NCBI GenBank assembly: GCA_034231615.1
Contig: CM067306.1
Span: 60,636,749-60,700,748, forward strand
Source: Meghimatium bilineatum
Lineage: Eukaryota; Mollusca; Gastropoda; Stylommatophora; Philomycidae
Length of the DNA: 64,000 nt
Direction of reading: 5' to 3'
A program made the translations under genes and the position numbers. The notes beneath the pieces were generated by a model, which saw only the letters and a program-made list of their open reading frames with translations, had not been told where the DNA came from and did not search any database. The number at the start of each line of letters is the position of its first letter. The stretch's first letter is position 1. Shown in pieces: positions 22,785 to 33,722 of this stretch.

Positions 22785-23084
22785 ATAATGCTTAAGAAAT
22801 CTAATAATTATTTTATTAGTGCTTAAGAAATATGAGAATGACCCCCAGTGTAAGTGTGTGATCGCTCCAGTTTCTTTTGTATAAAAATCGGTTTGTGTTG
22901 AGAAAAAGTTGAACAACACGTCAATGCACGTGTGTAGTCGCTCTAGCTATGTATGAAGATCGGTTTGAGACAGAACCGTATTTTATGAAACGACTTACGA
23001 AAAAGTACCAGTTATGGTACGTGATGTTGTACTGTATTATGGTAATCAATAGAAGGTGGTACTGCTAGTAGAACATAATGGAAA

Positions 23085-23475
23085 ATAATACTCACGTGGA
23101 AGACAGGTAATGAAGTCCTACTGAATGACGACTAAAACACTACACACTATCACTAACGGATGTAAATATGGTATTTACAACAAAACAAAACACAGAATAT
23201 AATCTACAAATGACAATACACAGGACAAAGTCGACGTTTCGGACCAATAGGCCTTTTTTCAAGATACGGACATAACATACAAACATAAAAAAACCACAAG
23301 TAGAAATGAATGCGTATCCGAGTGAAATGTGGTAGTTAGATAGATACCGGAAGCATACGAACAGGAAATACACAAAGACGATAATACAGGTGGAACGAGA
23401 GGAACAAAACTTTGACGTAACAAAGACCAATACGACCGAGAACTAAGCGAAAGAGTGGTCGGAATTGAGTCCCAA
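23085..23475 (-). mobile_element. Penelope-like element terminal repeat fragment
   Basis: Contains TACTCACGTGGAAGACAGGT, the GACAATACACAGGACAAAGT block and CGACGTTTCGGACCAATAGG, all recurring in the palindrome at 59592-59866 and the fragment at 48860-49150. The GACGTTTCG phrase, complement CGAAACGTC, is typical of Penelope terminal repeats. GAGTGGTCGGAATTGAGTCC is shared with about 49105. Confidence 0.6.
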
Positions 23476-23489
23476 AGACTGTATTATGC

Positions 23490-23965
23490 TATATTACGTT
23501 ACGTTGTATGTGTTGTTTTATGTTATCTTGTTGTGTGACGTTACATTATCGTTGTGCTGTACTATGTTGTAATATTTTATTATGTTGTGTTACGTTATGT
23601 TGTTATGTTATGTTCTATTGTGTTATGCTATGGTCTACTGTGTTGGGCGCCGCGGTAGCGCAATTTTTAGTGAACTGGCTTCTTAGTCTGATGTTCCAAA
23701 GTTCAATTTTCTTAGGTTTATGTTATGTTGTGCTGTTGTACTCTATGATGTGTTATGTTATAATATGCTGTTTTATTTCTGTGCATTATGTTATGTTATT
23801 TTATGTTATGCTATGTTGTGTTGTTTTAAGTTGTGTTATATTATGCAGTATTATTTTGTGTGGTGTTATCTTGTGAAATTTGGTTTTACGTTGTGTTGTG
23901 TTGTTATGCTATGTTATATTGTGTTATGTTATGTTGCGTTGCATATGTTATATTTCATACGATTA
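23490..23965. repeat. Degenerate TTATG pentanucleotide repeat with a tRNA-like insertion
   Basis: Runs up to the GIMAP-1 acceptor. At 23646-23715 it is interrupted by GGGCGCCGCGGTAGCGCAAT and a GTTCAATTTTC block, a worn tRNA-derived SINE head. Confidence 0.7.
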
Positions 23966-23987
23966 TGTATTTGTGTTCTAGGTAAAC

Positions 23988-25220
23988 ATGGATGGATCAC
24001 CCAAATATACAGATCTGCTTATGATTGGGAAAACTGGAAATGGAAAAAGTGAAACTGGAAACTCTATTTTGGGACGAACAGCATTTGAAGCTCCTCCATC
24101 CACAACTTCTGTGACCAAGCATGTACAAAGTGAATATTCTGATATCTGTGGACGTATAGTCAAGGTCGTAGATGGACCTGGGGTTTGTGATACTGATTTG
24201 AGTGATGAGAATGCTCTTAAAGTGACGTGTGAATCCATGAAGATCGCTATAGCTGCAAACCCTAGAGGGTATCACGCATTTCTTCTTGTTGTACGCTACG
24301 GTTGGAAATTCACGAATGAAGACAAACAGGCCGTGGAGATGCTCAAAGGCATATTTGGTTCTGACTTTGTAGCAAAATTTGCAATCCTTGTTTTGACTCA
24401 CGGCGATGAGTTTGATGAAGCTGTAAGTAATGCAATGACTTTTACTGATTGGTGTTTTAGACAGACTGGTGTATTCAGGGACTTAGTAGATGAATGTGGA
24501 CGCAGAGTGATTTTGTTTGACAACAAAACTAAAGACCAGGCAAAGAAGAATCGTCAGCGAGAACAGCTTTTTGAACTAGTAGATAATTTGAGTAATTCGG
24601 GCCAGCGATACAGCGATGAGAATTTCAGAAATGTTGAAAGGGAACGTGATCGAATCTTGATAGCAACCAGAAATGTATTTATTCAGGAGGAGACAATAAT
24701 GGAAGTCAGTCTAATTATTCAAGAATTAGGAAACATTCAACTCAACGAACCAATAATCCGACTTGAGAGATTGAATCAACTGAAGAACCGAGCAGAGCGC
24801 CTTCTTCGGGAACTCCATGATCAGGATAAAGGAACTGGCATTTTGAATTCTTCTCAACAACTCCCAAGAAATATACATAAGATAATTGAAGAGCAGATAG
24901 AACAGACCAATAAAGCTATTGACATTCAAAAACAGAAACAGCAATATGAAAAAGAAGTAGAACATCTGAAAATGTCCACACAACAGTTGCATGAAGAGGA
25001 AGGGACAGCGAAAAAGAAAGTTGAGAAGTTGCAAAATGATATTCAGATGCTGGACAATAATTATAAAGATTTTTTTAAAAAGACCATGGAATCATATACA
25101 GTAGTTGAAAAAACATACAAAACAACTGTAACGGATCAAATTATCAATCTTATTCCTAAAATACTTCAAGCTGCTCTCATAATAATACCCACTATTATAC
25201 AGCTGTTTTCAAAAAAGTAA
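23988..25220 (+). CDS. GIMAP/AIG1-family GTPase (GIMAP-1)
   Basis: Guanine-nucleotide-binding protein of the AIG1/GIMAP (septin-TRAFAC) family, 410 aa in one coding exon. Visible motifs: G1 P-loop GKTGNGKS (14-21), G2 threonine near 43, G3 DGPG (62-65), the family-specific conserved box NPRGYHAFLLVVRYG (91-105), and G4 as THGD (137-140). Residues 250-370 are predicted coiled coil rich in Glu, Gln and Lys. The end, IINLIPKILQAALIIIPTII (about 384-403) plus a short basic tail, looks like a C-terminal membrane anchor. The exon opens at acceptor TTGTGTTCTAG (AG at 23980-23981) and the ATG follows six bases later. A paralogue with the same intron phase lies 20 kb downstream. In vertebrates GIMAPs act in lymphocyte survival, and in molluscs expanded sets are linked to stress and immunity; the role here is inferred. 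No lesion was seen. Confidence 0.92.
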   Translation: MDGSPKYTDLLMIGKTGNGKSETGNSILGRTAFEAPPSTTSVTKHVQSEYSDICGRIVKVVDGPGVCDTDLSDENALKVTCESMKIAIAANPRGYHAFLLVVRYGWKFTNEDKQAVEMLKGIFGSDFVAKFAILVLTHGDEFDEAVSNAMTFTDWCFRQTGVFRDLVDECGRRVILFDNKTKDQAKKNRQREQLFELVDNLSNSGQRYSDENFRNVERERDRILIATRNVFIQEETIMEVSLIIQELGNIQLNEPIIRLERLNQLKNRAERLLRELHDQDKGTGILNSSQQLPRNIHKIIEEQIEQTNKAIDIQKQKQQYEKEVEHLKMSTQQLHEEEGTAKKKVEKLQNDIQMLDNNYKDFFKKTMESYTVVEKTYKTTVTDQIINLIPKILQAALIIIPTIIQLFSKK

Positions 25221-25251
25221 AGCTGCTTGCTATATTATATGCTATACTATG

Positions 25252-25257
25252 AATAAA
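25252..25257 (+). terminator. Polyadenylation signal of GIMAP-1
   Basis: AATAAA 32 bp after the stop codon. It is the first of a long series, because every unit of the following array contains another AATAAA. Confidence 0.6.
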
Positions 25258-25269
25258 TAATGTGCCTTC

Positions 25270-26512
25270 AAATATTTTGCTAATATTTCGTAACACACTT
25301 ACTAGAGTAATCACCAATCATTCTCCAATAAACGTTTGTGTAACAAACTTACTAGAGTAATCACCAATCATTCTCCAATAAACATTTGTGTAACAAACTT
25401 ACTAGTGTAATCACCAATCATTCTCAATAAACGTTTGTGTAACAAACTTACTAGAGTAATCACCAATCATTCTCCAATAAACATTTGTGTAATAAACTTA
25501 CTAGTGTAATCACCAATCATTCTCCAATAAACATTTGTGTAACAAACTTACTAGAGTAATCACCAATCATTCTCCAATAAACATTTGTGTAACAAACTTA
25601 CTAGAGTAATCACCAATCATTCTCCAATAAACGTTTGTGTAACAAACTTACTAGAGTAATCACCAACATTCATTCTCCAATAAACATTTGTGTAACAAAC
25701 TTACTAGAGTAATCACCAATCATTCTCCAATAAACATTTGTGTAACAAACTTACTAGAGTAATCACCAATCATTCTCCAATAAACATTTGTGTAACAAAC
25801 TTATTAGAGTAATCACCAATCATTCTCCAATAAACATTTGTGTAACAAACTTACTAGAGTAATCACCAATCATTCTCCAATAAACATTTGTGTAACAAAC
25901 TTACTAGAGTAATCACCAATCATTCTCCAATAAACGTTTGTGTAACAAACTTACTAGAGTAATCACCAATCATTCTCCAATAAACGTTTGTGTAACAAAC
26001 TTACTAGAGTAATCACCAATCATTCTCCAATAAACATTTGTGTAACAAACTTACTAGAGTAATCACCAATCATTCTCCAATAAACATTTGTGTAACAAAC
26101 TTACTAGAGTAATCACCAATCATTCTCCAATAAACATTTGTGTAACAAACTTACTAGAGTAATCTCCACCAATCATTCTCCAATAAACATTTGTGTAACA
26201 AACTTACTAGAGTAATCTCCACCAATCATTCTCCAATAAACATTTGTGTAACAAACTTACTAGAGTAATCTCCACCAATCATTCTCCAATAAACATTTGT
26301 GTAACAAACTTACTAGAGTAATCTCCACCAATCATTCTCCAATAAACATTTGTGTAACAAACTTACTAGAGTAATCTCCACCAATCATTCTCCAATAAAC
26401 ATTTGTGTAACAAACTTGCTAGAGTAATCTCCACCAATCATTCTCCAATAAACATTTGTGTAACAAACTTACTAGAGTAATCTCCACCAATCATTCTCCA
26501 ATAAACATTTTT
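25270..26512. repeat. 50/53-bp minisatellite carrying AATAAA in each unit
   Basis: About 24 copies of CAATAAACATTTGTGTAACA plus AACTTACTAGAGTAATCACC plus AATCATTCTC. The first two thirds use the 50-bp unit; from about 26160 the unit gains TCC (AATCTCCACC) and becomes 53 bp. It starts about 50 bp past the GIMAP-1 stop. Confidence 0.96.
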
Positions 26513-26539
26513 AATACATGACAGACAAGAGGTGACTCT

Positions 26540-26756
26540 CTATGTAGTATGTAACATTTCATAATAGATGATTTTCTGTATTATGTCTAATACATCATAA
26601 AAGATGATTTTCTGTATTATGTCTAATACATCATAAAAGATGATTTTCTGTACTATGTCTAATACATCATAAAAGATGATTTTCTGTACTATGTCTAATA
26701 CATCATAATAGATGATTTTCTGTAATGTCTAATACATCATAAAAAATGATTTTTTA
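26540..26756. repeat. 36-bp minisatellite
   Basis: Five units of GATGATTTTCTGTATTATGT plus CTAATACATCATAAAA, the last degenerate. Confidence 0.9.
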
Positions 26757-26859
26757 TACAGTTGGTAAAACGTCGCCCCCATCAACCCCACAGGAGATTG
26801 CTCCGCAGATCATAAAGAGATTGGCAATAGCCCTACAAAAAAATCACAGATGAAAAATC

Positions 26860-28265
26860 TATGGCAAAGAGAACACAGAAAAACAAAGTTACGAGCAAAT
26901 ATTAAGAATCTATATCTTACCAGTGGCAACATATATATTTGTGACACGTGAACAATGACACCTGTAATGGAAAAGAAAATATCGGCATTTGAAATGAAAT
27001 CTTATTTTAGAAAAGTTCTAAGTATACCATAAACAGAAAAACGAACCAAAGCAGTCGTCATAAAGATCTGAACATAGAAGAAGTCTGGCTCCCCAAAGCT
27101 ATTAAAAACATAATCTAACATATTAAAAACATAATCTAACATATTAAAAACATAATCTAACATATTAAAAACATAATCTAACATATTAAAAACATAATCT
27201 AACATATTAAAAACATAATCTAACATATTAAAAACATAATCTAACATATTAAAAACATAATCTAACATATTAAAAACATAATCTAACATATTAAAAACAT
27301 AATCTAACATATTAAAAACATAATCTAACATATTAAAAACATAATCTAACATATTAAAAACATAATCTAACATATTAAAAACATAATCTAACATATTAAA
27401 AACATAATCTAACATATTAAAAACATAATCTAACATATTAAAAACATAATCTAACATATTAAAAACATAATCTAACATATTAAAAACATAATCTAACATA
27501 TTAAAAACATAATCTAACATATTAAAAACATAATCTAACATATTAAAAACATAATCTAACATATTAAAAACATAATCTAACATATTAAAAACATAATCTA
27601 ACATATTAAAAACATAATCTAACATATTAAAAACATAATCTAACATATTAAAAACATAATCTAACATATTAAAAACATAATCTAACATATTAAAAACATA
27701 ATCTAACATATTAAAAACATAATCTAACATATTAAAAACATAATCTAACATATTAAAAACATAATCTAACATATTAAAAACATAATCTAACATATTAAAA
27801 ACATAATCTAACATATTAAAAACATAATCTAACATATTAAAAACATAATCTAACATATTAAAAACATAATCTAACATATTAAAAACATAATCTAACATAT
27901 TAAAAACATAATCTAACATATTAAAAACATAATCTAACATATTAAAAACATAATCTAACATATTAAAAACATAATCTAACATATTAAAAACATAATCTAA
28001 CATATTAAAAACATAATCTAACATATTAAAAACATAATCTAACATATTAAAAACATAATCTAACATATTTCGGACATATAAAGAGACACACTTTCTTAGA
28101 AAGATTAATGATTGAGGGAAATTTTCCAGGAAAGAAACAAGAGGAAGACCAAGAATACGATGGACAAACGACATCGAAGACTTTCTGAACATGATACTAT
28201 AAGAAGCTGGGCATCTTGTACAGAACCTAGAGGCTTACAGTGTGGCAGTGAGAATAACGATCTGC
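26860..28265 (+). pseudogene. LINE-A reverse transcriptase C-terminus split by a 21-bp array
   Basis: Left of the array, in shifting frames: YILPVATYIFV, KISAFEMK and VLSIP, then EKRTKAVVIK and a KAIKN end. Right of it the relic resumes exactly with LTYFGHIKRHTFLERLMIEG, then GRPRIRWTNDIEDFLNMI and AGHLVQNLEAYSVAVR after frameshifts. The two halves join into one LINE-A tail if the array is removed. Confidence 0.75.
27101..28068. repeat. 21-bp array, 46 apparently identical copies
   Basis: ATTAAAAACATAATCTAACAT is repeated about 46 times with no visible substitution. On the minus strand the seven-codon unit stays open and gives a 396-codon artefact frame of NMLDYVF repeats. It lies within LINE-A coding sequence. 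Confidence 0.97.
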
Positions 28266-28298
28266 AAAGCACACATCAAATAGGTTAATAGAAAACGT

Positions 28299-28415
28299 TT
28301 TTCAGAAATAGTTTATTATAGTTTATATAGTTTATTATAGTTTATATAATTTATATAGTTTATTATAGTTTATATAGTTTATATAGTTTATATAGTTTAT
28401 ATAGTTTATATAGTT
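28299..28415. repeat. TTTATATAG tandem repeat
   Basis: Irregular TTTATATAG / TTTATTATAG units. The following 28425-28500 includes a GGTTCAATACCCC block that could be a tRNA-type B box of a SINE; not strong enough for its own entry. Confidence 0.85.
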
Positions 28416-28689
28416 TGTAACACTTCGACCGGCTCTGTGACAGAGGGGTGCAGGGTACATCTGTGATGGCCATGGTTCAATACCCCCACAGGCAATTGGG
28501 CATCCGAACCGTTCAGAAAGCAGTGGCAAAATACTGAACGCAAACACTGCTAAGAAAATCACTGCCAAACAATGCTAGGTTGATTACTACATTCTGAATA
28601 TGATATGCTAACAATGTTTTTTTTCAAAAACTTCACGGGGATGCGTTTCTGCACAGTTTTTTAAAATATTTTACAATAGCTGATTCTTT

Positions 28690-28885
28690 ATACTGTTTTA
28701 ACATTTCAAAGAGATGATTCTTGATACAGTTACCTAAAACTTCAAAGAGATGATTCTTGATACAGTTACCTAAAACTTCAAAGAGATGATTCTTGATACA
28801 GTTACCTAACACTTCAAAGAGATGATTCTTGATACAGTTACCTAAAACTTCAAAGAGGTGATTCTTTAAACAATTATATAACATT
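28690..28885. repeat. 36-bp minisatellite
   Basis: Five to six copies of CTTCAAAGAGATGATTCTTG plus ATACAGTTACCTAAAA; multiples of 3 keep a minus frame open. Confidence 0.9.
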
Positions 28886-29029
28886 TCATAAAAAAATGTT
28901 TCTATAGTGGGCATTCATGTTGGCTTACATGCTTTTTACATATTTCGTTCAACAATACTCAAGTGTTAAAAAATAACAAGTAGCTATATCAACAAGTTCT
29001 TTCTTATTGTTTATTGCATTCACGTCTAT

Positions 29030-29240
29030 TATGTGTATTTTTATGTGTATTGTTATGTGTATTGTTATGTGTATTGTTCTGTGTATTGTTCTGTATGTTG
29101 CTCTCTCTATTGTTATGTTAATAGTTCTATGTATTGTTCTGTGAATTGTTATGTGAATTGTTTCGTGTGTTGTTCTGTGAATTGTTCTGTGTGTTGTTCT
29201 GTTAATGTTCTGTGTGCTGTTCTGTTAATGTTCTGTGTAT
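29030..29240. repeat. Degenerate 12-bp TATTGTTATGTG repeat
   Basis: Imperfect TATTGTTATGTG / TATTGTTCTGTG units. Farther on are a GA microsatellite (29384-29417) and three 21-bp GGCAGGTTCACAAGAACTTT units (29465-29522). Confidence 0.8.
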
Positions 29241-29381
29241 CGTATGCGAGGAAAACTGCGAGGATCTGTCAACAACCACGTTTCTCTAGATATTAGGGTG
29301 GTGTCACGCACTTTGCGACGTCACAGTTAGGGTCTTACATTCCTTCAAATACGAGTAATGTAGGTGCATTTTGCTATTTCC

Positions 29382-29417
<36 letters not shown>

Positions 29418-29689
29418 AGAAGACAAATGTGTAAAGGAAAGAATATATACAAAGTCGAGAATTTGGCAGGTTCACAGGAACTTTGGCAGGTTCACAAGAA
29501 CTTTAGCAGGTTCACAAGAACTACTTTCAGTAGAAAAAAGATGAAAACGTGTATGGTTGGATATGTACGCGAGCATGAATACTTGTCAAAATGGTATAGG
29601 AAGGGAATTGTTAATATGCACTCACTACGCAAAACTGAAATCCAATAGGCAAGCTAAACGAGGTAATAACGTTTGCTAATATCACGAAA

Positions 29690-30880
29690 CACATAGTCAC
29701 ACACATACACACAAATGGACGTTTTTACCGAAAAGCCATTATCAAGGATAACATACACGTAAACATCAAAAACGACAAATTCGGATGACACAACTTGCGT
29801 TTACATGTCTAACCCGAAGAATGGAAATAAGGTCAGAGAAACAAGAACGAATAGGAAATATACAGAAATAGGAAATATACCAAAACAAAATCAAATATAT
29901 GTGAAAACGAGATAGAATAATGACAGAACAACCTGATATCATGCGTATGTCAGGCGCTCATTAATTCCCAAGGGCTCCAGAGTACCAAATTCGTTAATAT
30001 AGCTGTTCTCGAGTGCTAGACGGGTCCGGTCGTCGGAGAAGCATGTTTTGATGGCCGTCACCAGAATATACTGGGTGCACCAATGGCCTGTGTCATTGAA
30101 GTGAACGTCGCCAGGATAACCCGAATGATGTTTGATGCTATGTAAGTGCTCGCAGAATCGGCCAGCAAGTCTCCTACTAGTCTCACCTATGTACGTCGAG
30201 GTACAGCTCTTGCAGATGATAGCATAGATGACGTTCCGGGGCACACAGGAGAAACTCTCCTTGATGGTGAGGGTGGTCTTCGGGAATGTGTCGGACCGGG
30301 TCTGGGTAGGGGACGTCAACTCTAAGATGACTCCGGACTAATAGATCTCTGAGGTTCTTGTTCCGTCGGTACGAAACCAGATGGGGGGGGGGGGTCACAG
30401 AACAATTCACGCGCCTCAGGATCCGACTGAAGAAGTAGAAAATGTCGGAATAGAACATGACGAACAGCAGTGCTATGTGGGTGGAAAGTAAGAACAAGTT
30501 TGGCCCTGTCAGAGTGAGAAGACCTCAGAGAGTTAGAGAGGATATCCTGACGGGAGAGACTGCACACCCAAGAAAGGGCAGACTGACGACCCTGTCGGGG
30601 TATAAAAAGTAAAAAAGGAGGTTCATAATCTCGTGAGCTTTCTCGTGGGTTTTACTACCACTGCACAAATGTCGAAGACGATGAAATTTAGAGAATGGAA
30701 GGGAATCGCGACATGCAGAAGGGTAAGACATGAGGTATATAGGAGAAAGCTGTGGACATCAGTCGGGTTGTAATGTACCAATGTGCTAAGACAGGGAATT
30801 ATTAAGGGTTGAAGAAGCAGACGGATCAAAGAAATATATGAGCAGACCGCATCAAAACTTGACAGGTCAAGATTTTTATT
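29690..30880 (-). pseudogene. Penelope-like retroelement: RT C-terminus and GIY-YIG endonuclease
   Basis: The minus strand from 30880 down, in shifting frames: STLVHYNPTDVHSFLLYTS, YPSACRDSLPFSKFHRLRHL (end of the Penelope RT), LVLTFHPHSTAVR, LLQSDPEARELF, SYRRNKNLRDLLVRSHL, then an intact 126-codon endonuclease frame (30319-29939) with CVPRNVIYAIICKSC, TYIGETSRRLAGRFCEHLHS, a GDVHFNDTGH segment and ENSYINEFGTLEPLGINERL. The I-Y and Y-I-G strands and the R..EH pair fit GIY-YIG nucleases. Several frameshifts upstream break the RT. The 3' side (29690-29760) has a worn GACGTTTTTACCGAAAAGCC terminal-repeat motif. Confidence 0.85.
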
Positions 30881-30972
30881 CACTCATCCGCATCGTTTTA
30901 GAACTTTCTGTGTTGATACATGACTGTGCTCAGTATAAAGACATGTATACATATGACCTGAAAGGTCGATTT

Positions 30973-31180
30973 TAATTATTTCCGTGATTTTCATTGGTCG
31001 GTCTTGCCTATTCTTGGTAGACGACTTTAAGTATACAACAAGTAAAAAAGCTGTAAAATACTGCATGTTTCCCGCTAGAGAGCAACAGGGATTAATTTTT
31101 GTAACTGTTTGATAAAGGGGACTGCTTTTGCTGTCACCCCGATAAAAACAGTGACCAACGAAAATCACGATAATAACCAA
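30973..31180. mobile_element. Candidate MITE
   Basis: CCGTGATTTTCATTGGTCGG at the left is the near complement of GTGACCAACGAAAATCACG at the right, with arms of about 28 bp. No clear target duplication. Confidence 0.45.
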
Positions 31181-31244
31181 AAAACGTAAAGAATAAAGTT
31201 ATGTTTATTTTCTGTACTGAAGTCTTCTACTATTGTTGATTGTG

Positions 31245-31310
31245 ATTGATAAATCCAATGTAGTACATCTATGACCCTGACGGGTTATTGGTTTATGGAT
31301 GGCTGAATGT
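31245..31310 (+). mobile_element. LINE-H 3'-end fragment
   Basis: TCTATGACCCTGACGGGTTATTG parallels CCTATGACCATGACAGGTTATT at 61083 and CCTAAGACCCTGACAAGTAATG at 56857. Only the last tens of bases survive. Confidence 0.4.
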
Positions 31311-31336
31311 TGTCGTGCCCAGTTATACAAAAAAAA

Positions 31337-31619
31337 AATATCAACATTGTGTCCAGCCATACATGTAGTAGAATATCAACAGTGTATCCAGCCATACATG
31401 TAGTAGAATATCAACAGTGTATCCAGCCATACATGTAGTAGAATATCAACAGTGTATCCAGCCATACATGTAGTAAAATATCAACATTGTGTCCAGCCAT
31501 ACATGTAGTAGAATATCAACATTGTGTCCAGCCATACATGTAGTAGAATATCAACATTGTGTCCAGCCATACATGTAGTAGAATATCAACAGTGTATCCA
31601 GCCATACATGTAGTAGAAT
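31337..31619. repeat. 35-bp minisatellite, about 8 copies
   Basis: ATATCAACATTGTGTCCAGC plus CATACATGTAGTAGA, with two alternating spellings (ATTGTGTCC / AGTGTATCC). Confidence 0.93.
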
Positions 31620-31654
31620 GTGACCTAGAAAGACTTTAGGTAAAATTGGTAAAC

Positions 31655-31765
31655 CAACCTAAAAGTCGAATGTGTTAGTCCTAAAGGTACAGATATCACA
31701 GCCAAGCTGTAAACCATGACACTTAGCATTCCGTTCTCTGGACTCACAATAGGGCGCCAAAACAG
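31655..31765 (+). mobile_element. Decayed SINE-like fragment
   Basis: AAGTCGAATGTGTTAGTCC, GGTACAGATATCACAGCC, GCTGTAAACCATGACAC and CATTCCGTTCTCTGGACT align in order with the SINE copy at 37137-37265. Confidence 0.6.
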
Positions 31766-31964
31766 GCGTAAATGGTTGATTTAAATATTGTACTTAAGTT
31801 ACTCACTTGTACATCGTCCTCTTTATAATAGAGGCATCAGGATTTATTGATATAGAACAAAAATCATAAGGCAGGAAATGGGATTTGAACTAGGTCCGTT
31901 CAGCTACCATACTGAATCTCATATAGTAAAGTAACCCATAGCATTTATTAATGCCGTAGGGTTG

Positions 31965-32187
31965 TGAGATGTTAGCGATCTCACATTTCAGTGGCTCTGC
32001 AAATGAGAGCGGTAGCCATCAACTACCTCGCAGTTTTTACTTCCCGGATTAATCCGGTACCCATTTAAGGCTGTGGGTCAACCCGGAAGCCGTTGTGATC
32101 TGATAAACATTTCCGCCTCAACTGGGGAATGAACCCAGGACCACTCTTGTGCTAAGCCAGTGCGCTAACCACTGCGATGCGCAACTC
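31965..32187 (-). mobile_element. tRNA-derived SINE
   Basis: The minus strand starts GGAGTTGCGCATCGCAGTGG, continues TTAGCGCACTGG (A-box-like) and GGGTTCATTCCCC (B box), then a body with a CCGGATTAATCCGG palindrome. The A-to-B spacing fits a tRNA head. A second worn tRNA-like unit with GGGTTTGATCCC lies at 32400-32482, minus. Confidence 0.6.
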
Positions 32188-32539
32188 CCTGAATCTCATG
32201 TATGGGTGTTTGAATACGGAAAACGTGTTGTTTTATGATGCGAGGCGAATAGGTATCAGCTGAACGGACCTGGTTTATATCCCGTTTGATGACGTATGAT
32301 TGTACCGTCATCACTACGAATCGGCACGCAGCCTACCAATAGTATAACTCAGACCACATATTTACGTAGCTTGAACGATAAGCCCAGGGATCTACAAGAA
32401 TACGAGCTTGTAAACGATTTTTCATGATCAGGGATCAAACCCGTGACATTTTTAGTACTAAACAATAGTTTTAACTCCTATGCCAGTGAGACACCCCGTT
32501 CTTCGAACTACACCCTGCTAACAAAAAGGACCTGGAGTA

Positions 32540-32958
32540 CCAACGCAAAAGAAAAACGTCCTCAACACTAAACAAAATGTCATCAACACTAAACAAAATA
32601 TCCTCAACACTAAACAAAATATAATCAACACTAAACAAAATATAATCAACACTAAACAAAATATAATCAACACTAAACAAAATATAATCAACACTAAACA
32701 AAATATAATTAACACTAAACAAAATAAAACCAACACTAAACAAAATGTCCTCAACACTAAACAAAATGTCCTCAACACTAAACAAAATATCCTCAACACT
32801 AAACAAAATGTCCTCAACACTAAACAAAACGTCATCAACACTAAACAAAATGTCCTCAACACTAAACAAAATGTCCTCAACACTAAACAAAATATCCTCA
32901 ACACTAAACAAAATATAATCAACACTAAACAAAATGTCCTCAACACTAAACAAAATAT
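32540..32958. repeat. 21-bp minisatellite, about 20 copies
   Basis: CTCAACACTAAACAAAATGTC, with blocks of the ATAATC spelling (32610-32710). Two minus frames stay open as ILFSVED and FCLVLRT repeats; artefactual. Confidence 0.95.
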
Positions 32959-33419
32959 CATTGCTAAGATAGAACATTCACTTACCACGTGATATGCAAC
33001 AGGAATTAGGCACTCCAGCTGAGGAATGCGCTAAGTAAATGTAGGTCAAGCTTTTCTCGGAAATAACGTTTTGTCCTTTTATTTTTTGTTCTGCATCAAA
33101 TATAGTCAATTCAGATATTTCTATAGATTTAAAATGTATCTTTTATGGTAAGGAATGCTTCTTTCAATCGACGACGTCATTTCAATATGTGCATATCAAA
33201 GCGAGTGACCTGAAAACAGAATGATTTGTTAAATAGGGGTTTATGCCTCATATGGTCGAGGCCCGCCCTTTCAACCTAGGACTGGTGTCCATATTGGTTA
33301 TATCGAGGCGGTTGAACATAATGAAAACCACAGTTTAGGCTTTATACTGCCGAGTCACCTCAGAAATATCTGTGTATCTGCTTCCTCCACGGTCTACTCA
33401 ATGCCCGCAGCTCTCGTAT

Positions 33420-33722
33420 AATTTAAGATCAAACGGCCAGGAACCGGCTACACGACTCTGGTCTTTGGGCTAGAATACCCTACAGAGATCCAGTTCTTAC
33501 GGAAGGACATTGCCAGAATCGACTGCAGTGGGCAAACCAGATTCATCAATGGACTGTTGGGAATAACTGAAGAAGGGTTTGGTTTATTGATGAATCATTT
33601 GTTGTGCTTCTGCCGACACGATAGGCGAAGAAGAGTTTACCGCAGAGTACTTGAGCGCTACGCCCAAAACAGCATTGGTGATACTCCTCCACATAACGGT
33701 GGAAGTGTAATGATGTGGAGGC
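33420..33722 (+). pseudogene. Tc1-type transposase, front half of a split relic
   Basis: In shifting frames: YRDPVLTEGHCQNRLQWANQ, HQWTV, RRVWFIDESFV (first catalytic Asp of the DDE triad), then RRRVYRRVLERYAQNSI and GGSVMMWR. Stops and frameshifts are present. The relic breaks off inside the conserved G-G-S-V-M-x-W-G-G motif, where the 46-bp array begins; the back half is at 35378-35705. Confidence 0.8.

Noticed and set aside
25270..26512. CRISPR-like regularly spaced repeat
   Set aside because: Units are contiguous with no unique spacers and the genome is clearly eukaryotic; the same holds for the 31-, 46- and 39-bp arrays.
27002..28192. 396-codon minus-strand frame of NMLDYVF repeats
   Set aside because: Seven-codon array opposite a LINE relic; the flanking residues are antisense LINE sequence.
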